DNA of 64,000 bases from Pardosa pseudoannulata (GCA_032207245.1 CM063506.1:35578309-35642308); one strand, 5' to 3'; counted from the stretch's first letter, positions 23,533 through 35,375 are shown. A program made the numbers and translations. Notes: generated from the letters alone by a model not told the origin.

Positions 23533-26500
23533 ATGAAACTGATGACTGCCTTCATTTCTCTGTATTTATTTTCTCTGCGTGTCTTCGTCTGCGCTGATTT
23601 GGATCGAGAGCTCCGAAACAGTATTGACATAGCTATGAAATGCCAGTACCGGGAACCTCCGAAAGGACCAGTTATTGCCGCCACCCCATCAAGATTCGCA
23701 CAGATTGTGGTAATCCTTCACGAGAGATTCAAAAGTGAGAGCAAACATAAGATTGTATATAATTTAACGAATCTTCTGCTAGACAAACCAATTTATTTCA
23801 TATAATGACAATTTTGAAATTTGTGATCTGTTTTTCAAAATTATAAGCCCAGTGGCGTTGGGGTAGCGCTTCGCGTTCCCACGCCAGAGGTCCGAGGTTC
23901 GATCCCCGGGCTGGGTAAGGTTGACTCAGCCTTTCATCCCTTCAGTGTGTAGAGAAACTGAGGAGCAAGCATGCTTGGGAACTAAACACTGGGGGTTCCA
24001 CGTAAGGCTGACCACCTAGCCGAAACATATGCTTCGCATCCTAGGTCCCTTGGTCTAGAAAACGGAGATTGGTACCTTAGGCTCTGGCCTCCTAGGGGCT
24101 GTTGCGCCGAGAAGAGAGAGTTTTTCAAAATTCCTTAAGTTACAATAATTTATATAAATTGTAGAATTTTACCACTGTTTCTAAATTGTTTCAGTTTTGT
24201 GTTATTGCTAATGATTTAACTTCTTATATAGTATCCCCTATATAAAGGACAAACTGTCCAAACAAGTGTACCTGGAATGGATACAGGCATCCTATTGGAT
24301 TTTTCATGAGTTAGGGTTATCAAAACTGAATGTGAGTTCGAAATCCACATTTTTCGAGCGTAATGTTATTATTTCAAGCCTTATCCTTCCTCTTATTTTC
24401 TACAAAATTCACTCTTGATAGGAAGGCAAAGGCGGGCGTGTAATATTTAAATTTCTGGACTGTTTTTACTTGAACGACTCTAATTAGTTGGCTCTCAGCT
24501 TGCAGCCGTTGTACGTTTTGTAAATGTCCGCACTTGATCGTCGTCCTTCTCGGGTTGACGGTTCAAAACGCAGCCAATTTTTTTTTAATGTCTAATAAAT
24601 TTAATACTGCTTTTTCTTTTATATTCTTATTCCGAAAGGATTATTTAAAAAAAGTTTTTACTATTTTTTCAACTTTTTATAATTTTTATAATTTTTATTT
24701 TATTAAATTCACGTATTGCTTTACGGATGTCCCTGGCCACATAAACATTTCATGTTGTGTATCCTTAAACTTTCTTCTCGTAATGTAATAATAGCTTAAG
24801 TTATCTGTCCGTCTGTCCTCGAAGTTATGAAGCTGTTGGACCTGGAATGGATAGAGCATCCATATTGGATTTTTGATGAGTTAGGGTTTGCAAAATTCAA
24901 AGCGAGTAAAGTTTATCTTTTCCTAAACTATAGATCCGATTTTGAAGTAAATTGGTATGAATAAGCTTCGTATCACAGCGAAAAATACTGTCCTCTTTAA
25001 AACGTTCGAAATCTTTTCGAGCTTTTAATGCCATTATATCAAGCCCCATTTTAAGAGCAAGCGATTAAATTTATCAATTTATCACATAATAAATAGGTAA
25101 AAATAACATTTTTTTTCTAGCATTATGACGTCATTCCTTTAACCATCTCATTGAATCATTTCCTATTTTAAATTATTTAAATGCGTTCTGCATTATTTCC
25201 ATATGTTTTTATCATTAAATTAGATTTTACATAAATAATTTTCTTTTTTATTTGACTTAAATAAAGATTAAGTACATATGTGATAATTTTAATCAATTAA
25301 TTTTTGTTGGAAGGTAATTCTCACCAAAAAACAAATTTTTTTACCTGCCTCATAGTTCTTTACAATTTTGCGTTAAAAATTTTACTGATCCCGTCATATG
25401 ATATATGCTAGTATGTTAATTATATCTTATATGATATAGTTTATAGCTTGTTTTTAAGTATTTTGATCTATATTAAAACTTGCTTTAGACATATTTTATG
25501 ATAATAAATCTTTTACATAAAGATAAAAAAACTAAACTTCTATGTGCCACAGCCCCTAGGGGGCCGGGGCCAATTTAAGTTTTCGAGACCAAGGGCCCTG
25601 GGGTAAAGATGCACAACCTAAAATATGTATACAAATTATGTCGTAGCTTGTAAAAAATATATAGTCATAATGAAAATTACAATAAATGTATGGTGCTATA
25701 ATGCTGTCTCGCCTTCGGTATTCTTGAGTGAAGAAGTAGCGTGAAGAAGGATCACAGACTTAATTGGAAATCACTTTTATTTCTGGAGTAAATAGTTGCT
25801 ATGTACAAAGGGATTCTAATATCCCTGAACATTCGAAATGCAAAGGATTGTTGCTTGGATAACACATCTACGACGATCACAGTCGTAAAAGAAAATTAAA
25901 TAATCTCACACAATGGGGAGGCTTTTCCAGGGTGCAACGCGAACCCAATCTATCCCCCGTTCGGTGTCCGAGACCCTGCAGTTCCTTATATGAGCGGACC
26001 TTACGGGTCTCCCGATCTTAATTGCTAAAAACCTGGCTCCTGTCAAAAGTCGCGGAAGCCTTCACGAGGTCAAAGAACTTACGTAAAAAATGTCGAACAG
26101 CCCCGAGTCGCAACTTTCTAGGCTTTTTATACCTGGGGGTCAGTTACGGTCCCGCCAACCGTTTTCTGGTCAGTTACGATTCCAGTTACCTGAGAACTCC
26201 AGCTAAGCTTACAGCTAGTTAATTAGTCGAATTCTCATTTGCTATCTGTCCCGTTCCGGAATTCTCGAGGCAATGCTCCGGAACCATTACCGCGACCGAT
26301 CGGGGCTTGGCGCCTATTCAACCAAACTGTCAACTGTTTGGCTGTAATATTTTATATCAGCCCATGAGTGGGTTGTGAAGTGGAGTCATAGTGACTTAAC
26401 TATTTAAAAACAACATATCATCATGTATGGCAAAAAAAAAAAATAATACATTAGTTCTAAAGTAAACAATATATTTATTTAACAAAAACATAAGTAGGTG

Positions 26501-29500
26501 CAAAAGTAAAATGATAAAAGTAAACGATAAATAAATTAGGAAGAATTTCACAGATGACGCTCTTTGCACAACATTATAAAACCTAAAAAATAATTCACAG
26601 TACCTTATACATGCACATAGGTATTTGGCTCAACAAATTGTAATTTAACTATCGACGAGGAGGAGGAGGTAACGATTTTCCGGAACTTCCTGCAAGCCAG
26701 GAGAGAGGCGAAACGTAAAAACCAAAAAGCCAGTTCGAGATTTAGCCTTCACCCGTCTTTTATACTGCATCCAGTAGTTCAGCAGCCAGACAGTCCCGCA
26801 GTTGAACAACTTCACGTCATAGGTTCCGAAGTGCTGATACATTTGAATTCATCAACATTCATCTAACATCAACATCCTAGACACTGCGTCGCCGCGCTAT
26901 TGTAGCAGGTGGGACCCACCTCAGCTGATTTCGGTCGTTAGTGTTCTGAACAAAGTTGGTTTTCACAATGCTTATACATAGTAATTAATAATTTGAACAG
27001 AGAACTCCTACAGACTAGGCCGAACGCTGGACGATGGCCGAATGGGTAGAGCGCGGCTCTTCGGTAACGGAGTTGGTAGGTATCCCACTGCTAGTTTGGA
27101 TCTTCGTAGTCGGAATCGGCTTTAAGCAGTAGGTCCCGACAGGGCTGGATTTAGGGTGTAGCAAATGCCGGCATTTGCTACAGAAGCATCATTCGTAGAG
27201 GTGCCACACAGTTTTTAGTAGGCGCACTGCACAAAATGTTTTATTTAAAATCAACGTAGTCACTTTTGCTTTCTTGTACGAAGTAAAGGATAAAAAAGTC
27301 ATAGCATGAAAATTAAAGCATAAAAAATTCATTAATAAAGATATCATGTTTATTATTTTGGAAATCAAGATCTGATAATCAGTTATCATTTTCTTTTACA
27401 AATATTCATATTTTTATCTATCTATTTAGCACGCAGTTGTTTTAAAACTTTAAACAGTGCCATAAGTGTGTCTGATGAAACCACGTGGCCATTTTGCGTC
27501 TTTGGAAGATGTAACAAGGGCGTAAGTATCAAAACCATTAGATAAATTAATGGAATATATACATATCATTTATATTTCTGCATATATTTTATTTTCTTCC
27601 AGAGCTGTGAATGCGCAGGTCATTTCTCTGGCTCTAAATGCCATATTTATAAAAAGAAATGCTGGTTAATGTACTGTTATCTTACGAGCTGTCTACCTTC
27701 CCACCAAAGCCTTCACTGCATATGTGACCCTAGTCTGTACGGAACGCAAATAAGATGTAAGTGTACTGATTGAGAAAAATATATTTAATTAAATTTATAT
27801 TTAACACTTTATATCCTGAATTAATTCACCATCCACTTCTTTACTGCATTTTTGCATCATTAGATGTTTTAATGGAGAATAATCATAGAAAAAAAAAGAA
27901 AACTTTTTTCTGTACATTTTTTTTCTGTCATTTTTTGTTGTCATTTTTTTCTGTGATTATTTACTGTATTTTAATATGAGGCGCATAAAGTAAGTTTCCC
28001 TATTTAAAAGTAAAAAAGAGCTCACACTTTCACGGACATATTTATTGGCAACAAGTACAGCAATGTTTCAGCTGTTTTTCAACATAGCCACCACCAGAAT
28101 TGAGACACTTGTCGTATTGTGGGACCCACTTTTGTATACCTCTGTCTTAGAACTTTGCCGCCTATGAATGGAACTAGTCTTTCTGTTCCAGAACACCGGG
28201 CACATCCTTTTCCGTACCAACAGCTTCTGTTTGAATTTGTTCCTGACTGAAGATCCACTATGATGTGATTGTGATACCATAGCAGAAATGTCACTACTGC
28301 TCCTAAGCATTGAATTTTGTATTCGGGTGTCATTTTTGGCTTAAAGACTTGACAGAGCTGACGATGAATTTCAATTGGTGGAATGTTTTGTGCATTCAAG
28401 ATCACCGAATGAAAATTGCAGGCGACGGTAGAAGGAATTAGAGTTTCCATTTCGGACCACTGCTACTCCGCTACTTGCACGAAGCGGGACTTGTTCTGCT
28501 GGCATATGATTAATACGCCATAGATCTGTTACACTTGCACAATTGACACGGCTAACTCCATTTACTTTACCGAAGATTCACTATGATGCCAATATATTGA
28601 CTGCTGCTTGGTTTCTGGGGTAAAGTGCAAAATCCAAGTCCCATTGCGCATGACGATCCTGTCGAGGAACCCGTCGCCGTCATAGTGAAACCGTAACAGA
28701 AATGCCAGTGCTGCTCCTAAGCTTTGGATTTTATGTTCGGGTGTCAGTTTCGGCTCATAGACCTGACAGAGCTGACGATGAATTTCAGTTGGCTCAATGC
28801 TTTGTGCATTCAAGATCACCGACCGAACCTTGCTAGAAAGAAATTAGAGGAGAAGGAATTAGAGTTTCTTAGAGTTTCACCGGGAAAGCACTGTATTTCC
28901 GGAATACAGTGCCGGAAACACAGTGCTGTATTTCCAATCAGCGGGCCAACAAGACTTTTATGGTCTGAGCGGTTTTTTTCTAAGAGAATAACTGTACATG
29001 TTCATGGACAGCTAGGCAGATAGTACACACACACACACAGACATGGGACATTGTCTATCTATAAAATGGTCTTTCAAAATTTCGGGGGGGGGGAACTAGT
29101 CCCCCAAATCCCTCCCCCTGCCAACGGTCTTGGTTGGCGGAATGCTTTGTGCATTCAAGATCATCGACCGAACCTTGCAGGCGGCGGGAGAAGGAATTAG
29201 AGTTTCCGTTTCGTACCACTGCTACCCCGCTACTGGCATGAATCGAGACTTGTCCAGCTGGCATATGAATAACACGTCATAGATCTGTTACGCACGCGCA
29301 ATTGATACAGCTAATTAAGTTTACTTTAAAGGGGAAACTTTCTGGATGCGCCTCGTAGTTAATTTCGCAGCTGGTAGTTTCTAGTACCAACATACATTTT
29401 TGACTCTATGATAGAAAACAAAACATTTAATTATGAATAAAACAAATGAAATGTTTACCTGCGAAGTACAGAAGTCTCTAAAAAATAATAGTACCAAATA

Positions 29501-32500
29501 ACTGATAATAAACCACTAAATTTATAAAAAGCGATGCTACTACAAATGTGTGTGTTTATGATATATGTATATTTATTTGACTTGTCTATGTCTACAAACA
29601 GAAGAGCTATGATTAGCATGAATAAAATATTAATACATGTTAAGTAAAATTGGATAAATATATAAATGATTTTACATACCTTTGGGTTTTAATTCCCCTT
29701 ATTTCTGTTTCCATAAAATCAAGGTTATTTCCCAAGAACGAAAACATTGACATCATGTCAATTTTGGGAAGTTCTCCGACTGTCCTTTGGTAAATCCTGG
29801 TATAAGAGACATTTATAACAAAATGAAATAATTAAGCTATTGAGATCGATAAAATACACTTTCAGGTTTAAATAAAAATAAATTTTGATAGCTAGAAAAT
29901 TCCAAGAACTTGCAAAAACAAAATCGGAAAATAGTGCGCGCTTAGAAGCAATAAGAAAATATTGGATAACATGAACTTTGACGTCACAACCAATCACGGA
30001 GTGTTTCGATGTCACGTGATTTTAGCTTAACTTTAAAACTAATTTTTAAAACGATGGACCCAGTTTTTTACATTTTTGAGAACATTTTTGGAATTTAAGA
30101 GTCTGGAATTATCAGAAAAATACCAAGTTGTTCGAATCCCCCCATGTGCAAATTCCTCATTGAACAACACGTATATCAACTCTACCACAAAATGAGCTTC
30201 GAATGCAGCGCGCCAATTATAAAATCCCTACTATGCGAATAAAAAGGATTCCTGATTGGTGCTGTGATTTCTTTTATGCTGTAGAAACTTCATCGTTCAT
30301 GTCCTTGTCAGGAAAAACGGCTTTATTAGGAATATATAGGTGTTTGATTGAAGCGGTACTTATAAGTACCGTCAGGATAAAATGGGTTAATTAGAATAGG
30401 AGCAGTTAAGGTCATTGAAGTACGCAATCTTCCACTGAAAATCAATTCCATTATTCATTGATGGAATTCATGGAAAAATATATCAATATATCCTTTAAAT
30501 GAAGCTGAACAAATGTTTCTGAGATCATTATAACGTTCCACGAAGTAAAGGAAGTGTCAGAATTAAATCCCTTTTTATTAGTTTAACGTGCAGTTTGAAA
30601 CTACGTACAAGGACACTTTAAGAATCCATTTTGATCACTGCTGCATTCATTTTGACTAGTTTAGCCCTTATGTCTATAAGTACATATCTCGCATAACTGA
30701 AGAAACTGATAAATATAGAATGTCAAAATTTCGTATCTGTTGTAATATTGAATTCTGCACCTCTTTTTTTGTTATAATCTGCACTCTATATGAAAAAAAT
30801 ATCAATAAAGCAAATATTAAAACACTACCGTTCGTCATCAGACAGTAGTGTTTGAGTTCTGCTCAGTGATGCATTAATATTTTATAAATATTTAATGTTA
30901 TTAAAAATTAATATTTTAGTCGTAACTGTGGACTTTATTAGAGTTGAAGGATAGGATCTCCCATTCAAATTTTTGATTGTCCCGTTTAAATTGTGTGCAA
31001 ACCAAAATGTGTATAATTTTATAGGCGTTAATGGAAGTCATGTGTCCATTGTCAGATATCGATTGCGAATGTAGAGCGCTGCTTTTCGGTACTGGAGTTC
31101 GAGGTTTCGAATCCCGCTGGATTCCGGTAGCCTTTCGGAGTCGGCTTTAAGCAGTAGGTCCAGTTCTCATTATCCCCCGTAAAAAAATAAAGAGTAGATC
31201 GTAGCTTTCTAAACCAAACCATCAACAGATTTTTTTTATTTGCTAGAAAGTTCACCATAGTATTTTTTATAATTGTATCACTGAAATTAACATTTTAGGA
31301 TTTTTACAGCCTTGTACTTTAACTTATATCTCTGAAAATACATCAAATGAATCATGTCGGATTGGTATATTTATTATTAAAGTACACTTTCCAGTATTTA
31401 AATATAATAGCAAATAAATCTCTTATCACGGATATTTTCTTTTCTATAAATGACATCCTATAATGTTTAAAATTTTAGTACTGTAAAGTACTACAACTTT
31501 TCCTTCTCTCGTAGAATGTAAAACGAGGTGAATGTTTTCCGGTTTTGACTGGTTTGTGAAAAATGTTGTTGCTTCGATGTATGATGAGCCAGTGTGAAGT
31601 TATAAATTTGTGATTAATTATTAAGTGTTTTTAAAAGAATAGTGGAGTGATATGTTCAAGTTACGTGCGTTTTGCTTTTCAACTTGTCTGCTATGATGAG
31701 TGACTCGGCAAGGTGGTTAACATAAATCGCATCCAAGATCCCTAGGGCAGGCCAGCGCAGTGAACTGAAGGGGACCACCGCTCATTTTTCAGCTCCCCCC
31801 TTTTTGTTGGGGGGGGGGGGGGTTCGCGTAAGACGAGGTCGGACCCTCAGGGCTGACACCGCAGCTAACCCAACAGGACCCATTCCTCCTGGGGACCAAC
31901 TTCATTCTCTTTTTTTTTCCACTTAAGATTAGGTCAGGTTAGGGCTTTTTTCGGTAGGGCTATGCGAGGCTCCAGTGTTCCCTTTTTCGAGCACGCCGAG
32001 TCACGGGGGTTCCTCAGGGTGGTCCAAAGTTCCGTCACAATGACCCCCTGAGTGATGGTTTCGAGGCCCAGGATTGCAAGTGTCGCCTCTCAAAATTTCC
32101 TGTCTCCCTTTTTCGGCCCCCTCGGTTTCCCGTCCAGCTTGGTGCAACGAGCAAAATTCTCTTCTTTGTCTTTGTCTTCTCCTAATTGGTTCGCTTGATT
32201 CGCTCCATCACCACTAATTCCGGCGTCAGGAGGTCCGTTAAGCATCAAGTAGTATTCCATTTTCCCTCTCCTCAGCAGCGCACCTCTGCTGCGTTCACCC
32301 GCAAACGGCGCTTGCGACGCGACGGGCGCGTGCCAGGTACTTCGAAGGGATTAGTGTGAGGTGGGTTGGCCCTATACTTGCGATCTGCCCACCACAGCCG
32401 GGATAAGCCTGGAGGTCCTCACGGCTATATGGGCCCGGTTTGCTCTTGATTGATTGTCAACAAATAAATAAGAATTGTCAATTCATGACAGTGCATTGTA

Positions 32501-34297
32501 TATGAAGATAATTTGTAATATTCAAAGTTTTTTAAATTCATTATCACTTTATGTATGTTTTGAAGATTCTATTATACTTAATTAAGATGTTTTTAATATA
32601 CACTATTCAGCAGAAATTAATTATGTTATGGATTACAAATTTAAAAAATAGTCAATGAAAATGCTGGTGTCTGTATGAAGTAAAAAAAGGTGTAGTCTAT
32701 ATAACGAAAAATCTCAATATAATGGATATTAGGGCCGCAAATCGGCACCAGATGGTAGTATTTCAGCTCTATTCAGACAACACTGTTATCTTTAGAAACG
32801 AAATTAATTTAGAACCTTGAAGAGAATGTACAAATTCTGAATTCTGAGGACACATTATATAATAAAATTAAAGAATTGTGTATAAATTTAATAGGTGTAC
32901 AAGAAAGTCCTGTGATGTCTACATCATATTTATTTTCTGAAAACAAATATTTTAGTATTTTTTCTGTTTTGCAGCTGGATTTTATTGGTATGATGAAGGA
33001 AAGAGTTCGAAATTCGTACCACCTCCTGCTGGTTGGGAAGATGAACCAACTGGAGTGATAAAGTTAAAAAGTAAGTTTCGAGATACTTTTGTCATAAAAA
33101 TAAGATTGCAAATTTATAAAATGAAAGTACCGACTGAGATGCAATTTCATTTTCTAAAGTTTACTGTGTAGACTATTCAAAGGTTGTATTTTTCTTTATT
33201 AAAGCAAAGATAACTGGACGAACTTAAAAGACAAATGAAATAGCCAACTATTAACTAATGGTCCATCAAGAAACAGTATTAACTGTTGAAAAAAAATTTT
33301 ATTTTCAAAACCATAAATACAGCAGCGTTTTTTAATTATTGAAAGACATATAAATATCAACAGAATTTAATCCAGCATAAAACTGGGTTTAGAACTCAAA
33401 ACTTTACTTAAGTAGAGTGTACAATTTGTGGAAATTGTAGTACTTTAGCCCTTTGCACTCAAGGGCTCCGGAGCGGAGCCATTTCAAATTTGTCTTCAAA
33501 CTCGAGGGCTTCGCTACTGAGACAATGAATATAATTAGTTTTTGCGATTTGTTTTTATTCTTATGTTAAAAATTGAAAAATATTTGCATTGTCTCCGCAG
33601 CGGAGTCGTCGAGTTTGAAGACAAATTTGAAATGGCTCCGCTCCGGAGTCCTCGAGTGCAAAGAGTTAATAATTAGAATCTAGTGGGGGCCGTTGATAGG
33701 ATTTTCAACTTGAAAGCCTTCGGAATAATGGCGAAACATGTCACAATCAGACGGAAGATTATAAGTCACAGCTCTCAGCAATTTAAATAATTGAAATTGT
33801 GAAACATCGATTTTTTTTCGTTTGGTGTTATGAAATCCATGTATTGATTCATATTAATGAATATAACTTTTAATGCTTTTAAAGGTGACACTGGCCTAAG
33901 TATGGGGGCAATAGGCCTAGCTGCAGGAGCCAATCCTGCAAATCCTGCTCAGAGTTTCCGAAGATTGAAGACACACCCTCAGGTCTCAAACACAAAGTCA
34001 GGAAGTTCCAGAAATCAAGGCTCTTTTTCTTCAGCCTCACGAGCTAAAACAAACGAACAACTTGTGTCAAAGAAAACAGCATCTGGACAGCAGATCATTG
34101 GGCAAAATCCTGTATTTCAGTCTGGAGCTTTAAGTTATCAGAACAGAGAGTTTGGAGGCGAAGATGAAGGAATTGCTAAGAAAAGTGATGTCGAAGAGGC
34201 ATTGGCAGAACTCGACGAAGTTTCCTCAGTGTCAGTATTAAGAGCACAATATAACTTAATACTTATTGTTATCTGTTTCTTATGGATATGCAGATGA
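23533..34297 (+). CDS. Secreted/surface protein with two EGF-like modules and hydrophobic C-terminal tail
   Basis: Exons: 23533-23734, 27430-27521, 27603-27756, 32975-33070, 33885-34297 (stop TGA). Junction phases are 1, 0, 1, 1 and the spliced product is 318 residues. Residues 1-21 form a signal peptide ending in VCA. EGF module 1 has cysteines at 71, 90, 95, 100, 102 and 111 (spacing 18-4-4-1-8, ending FSGSKC), which fits the EGF consensus. Module 2 has cysteines at 118, 123, 128, 137 and 139 (4-4-8-1), then PSLYG, and lacks the sixth cysteine. Then come GFYWYDEG and a PPP motif (165-167), and a Ser/Asn/Gln-rich region with an acidic stretch. The last 15 residues are mostly hydrophobic (LILIVICFLWIC), which suggests a GPI signal or membrane anchor. 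Exons 2-4 align closely with the minus-strand gene at 47934-61194, which supports the model. The link of exon 1 rests on phase (A plus CA) and the AAA|GTGAGA donor and is less certain. An acceptor-like CCTTCCAG ends at 23526, implying a 5' UTR intron. Function unknown. Confidence 0.8.
23848..24120 (+). repeat. tRNA-derived SINE, family B
   Basis: A tRNA-like head (A-box region GTGGCGTTGGGGTAGCG, B box GGTTCGATCCC, pairing AGCCCAG with CTGGGT) is followed by CAGCCTTTCATCCCTTCAGT and a long tail ending CTCCTAGGGGCTGTTGCGCC. It lies just after exon 1 of the EGF-like gene. Confidence 0.82.
24235..25330 (+). mobile_element. Helitron-like non-autonomous sequence, two adjacent partial copies
   Basis: Shared blocks CCTGGAATGGATA, TTTTTGATGAGTTAGGGTT and AATTTATCACATAATAAATA recur at 50640-51160 (minus) and partly at 54251-55365. 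A second start is seen near 24785. Both are damaged. Confidence 0.5.
25548..25625 (-). repeat. SINE family B, 3' fragment
   Basis: The minus strand reads CCCTTGGTCTCGAAAAC then GGCCCCCTAGGGGCTGT, matching the tail of the copy at 23848. Confidence 0.75.
25690..26900. other. GC-richer block of unknown origin, possible LTR-element remnant
   Basis: Composition differs sharply from the flanks (for example CCCGTTCGGTGTCCGAGACC near 25957). I see no conserved protein. The minus-strand frame 26842-26645 (YWMQYKRRVKAKSRTGF) is unrecognised. It sits in the first intron of the EGF-like gene. Confidence 0.25.
27018..27140 (+). repeat. tRNA-derived SINE, family A, degraded copy
   Basis: GCCGAACGCTGGACGATGGC start, damaged B box, then GTCGGAATCGGCTTTAAGCA as in the 15990 copy. 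Confidence 0.75.
27977..28557 (-). pseudogene. Internally deleted mariner element, second copy
   Basis: The terminal repeat at 27978-28000 (GAGGCGCATAAAGTAAGTTT) is followed by the same N-terminus/middle/C-terminus fusion seen at 1290-1884, in the minus direction, with frameshifts. The shared junctions show common descent from one deleted master. Confidence 0.8.
28558..29362 (-). pseudogene. Mariner pieces interrupted by dispersed repeat R
   Basis: 28558-28845 encodes the transposase middle (EIHRQLCQVYEPKLTPEHK ... GDGFLDRIVM ... FTPETKQQSIYW). 29130-29362 repeats the 5' end with the terminus GAGGCGCATCCAGAAAG on the minus strand. Together with 27977 it forms a head-to-tail chain of partial elements. 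Confidence 0.7.
28875..29128 (-). repeat. Dispersed repeat R, copy 2, inserted in mariner sequence
   Basis: Matches 12535-12836 in the opposite orientation, including the homopolymer (here G) run near 29085 and an (AC)n run at 29024-29038. Confidence 0.7.
31062..31225 (+). repeat. tRNA-derived SINE, family A
   Basis: GAATGTAGAGCGCTGC start, B box GGTTTCGAATCCC, body GTCGGCTTTAAGCAGTAGGT and GTAGATCGTAGCTTTC tail. Confidence 0.8.
31690..32455 (-). other. GC-rich island, possible 5' end of a non-LTR retrotransposon
   Basis: Strikingly GC-rich compared with its flanks, with G12-13 and C6 runs. On the minus strand a short frame (32260-32090, 56 residues, starting MEYYLMLNGPPDAG, Lys/Glu/Asp-rich) is preceded by GC-rich leader sequence starting near 32450. 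This layout resembles a retrotransposon leader and ORF1 start, but no conserved domain is visible. A host CpG island is the alternative. It lies in the third intron of the EGF-like gene. Confidence 0.35.
33449..33665. mobile_element. piggyBac-type MITE with 79-bp inverted repeats
   Basis: Arms 33449-33527 and 33587-33665 are near-perfect inverted copies (CCCTTTGCACTCAAGGGCTC at the left end), so most of the 217 bp can fold into one hairpin. Flanks TTAG (33445-33448) and TTAA (33666-33669) fit a TTAA target with one mutation. CCC termini fit piggyBac-like elements. It sits in the last intron of the plus-strand EGF-like gene. Confidence 0.8.
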
Positions 34298-34484
34298 TGT
34301 AACCCTCCATGTTCAGCGATATCCAAAATAGTAGTTTGTAGACTTTACACTTTAACCTACGATCTTGAGTATTTCATATAAAGTCAATAGAATTTTGTGC
34401 TTTTTGTAATTTCTTGTGGTACTTGGCAAAGCTTTTAAGCACTATAAAAGTAATATTAGTGGGACTGATTATTTGTAAACGATC

Positions 34485-34494
34485 AATAAATAAA
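34485..34494 (+). promoter_or_regulatory. Candidate polyadenylation signals of the plus-strand EGF-like gene
   Basis: Two overlapping AATAAA hexamers lie about 190 bp after the stop codon at 34297. This is a normal 3' UTR distance and there is no better hexamer before it. Confidence 0.5.
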
Positions 34495-34499
34495 TCTCT

Positions 34500-35375
34500 C
34501 TCCAGTAAAAAAACTTTCATTATGTCATCCCAGAAAAAAAGCAAATTATTTAGTTGAGGTTTTTAATAAAAATATGCAAAGAATCAGTTTATTTAAATGT
34601 AGTCTACTCAGAATATCATGTCTTACATGCATAAAGTGTTAATTTGCCATGCACACAAGTATTATGTTTATGATATAACATGCATGAACACAAGAATTAG
34701 AGTTTATTTAAATATAGCCTACTTAGAATATCATGTCTTATACGCATACAGTGTGTTAATTTCCCAGGTAGACAATTATTATAGGTTTATGTTATAACGT
34801 ATTAACACTATAATTCTATTTCATTACGATCGCATACCTTTCATTTTAAAGCTTAACTACAATAAAAGAAAACATCCCTTTCGATTCTTTCCATTCTAAA
34901 GTTAACACATCTGTGACCACTGATGTGAATTCACGTCATTTTATGTTTTATTCCTGGTTACAGCCGACGTGTATTCAAGCCATTTTAAATTCTAGTACTG
35001 ACTGCCTTCAAGACCTTCAAGATGATGATGCAACTGGATTCTCTGGGCCAAGCCCTCTAATCAAGAGATTTCTGACAATAAGCATAAAATGACAACGAGC
35101 AGAATATAAAACAGTTAAAAAGAAGAAAGAAAAATATAGTGGAGGGAAATGAGAGTACAGGACACAAAAATCTAGAGAGTAGAAAGTTTAGGGATAAAAA
35201 ACAAAGTATTTACTGTGGCCAGGAACATTAGTACTCAGAAGCGATGAAAGAGGCAATGGTACTTTTGTGATTTCGAGAGATTCCTCCAAAACAGGGAGAG
35301 CCAATTTATTTTTTAATTATTTATAAAAAGGAAAGACATAACACAAAAAAAGGACAAATGAAAACAAGCACTGCC
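34500..35375. other. Intergenic, no gene seen
   Basis: AT-rich. A degenerate duplication TTTAAAT(G/A)TAG(T/C)CTACT...ATATCATGTCTTA occurs at about 34591-34628 and 34704-34741. Confidence 0.5.

Noticed and set aside
23533..23805. Stand-alone 90-residue secreted peptide gene
   Set aside because: The last 23 codons follow a good phase-1 donor (AAA|GTGAGA), and joining to 27430 gives a coherent EGF-like protein; an independent short gene remains possible but less likely.
23848..23920. Possible functional tRNA with B box GGTTCGATCCC
   Set aside because: Acceptor pairing is imperfect and a SINE body follows immediately; the tail recurs at 25548.
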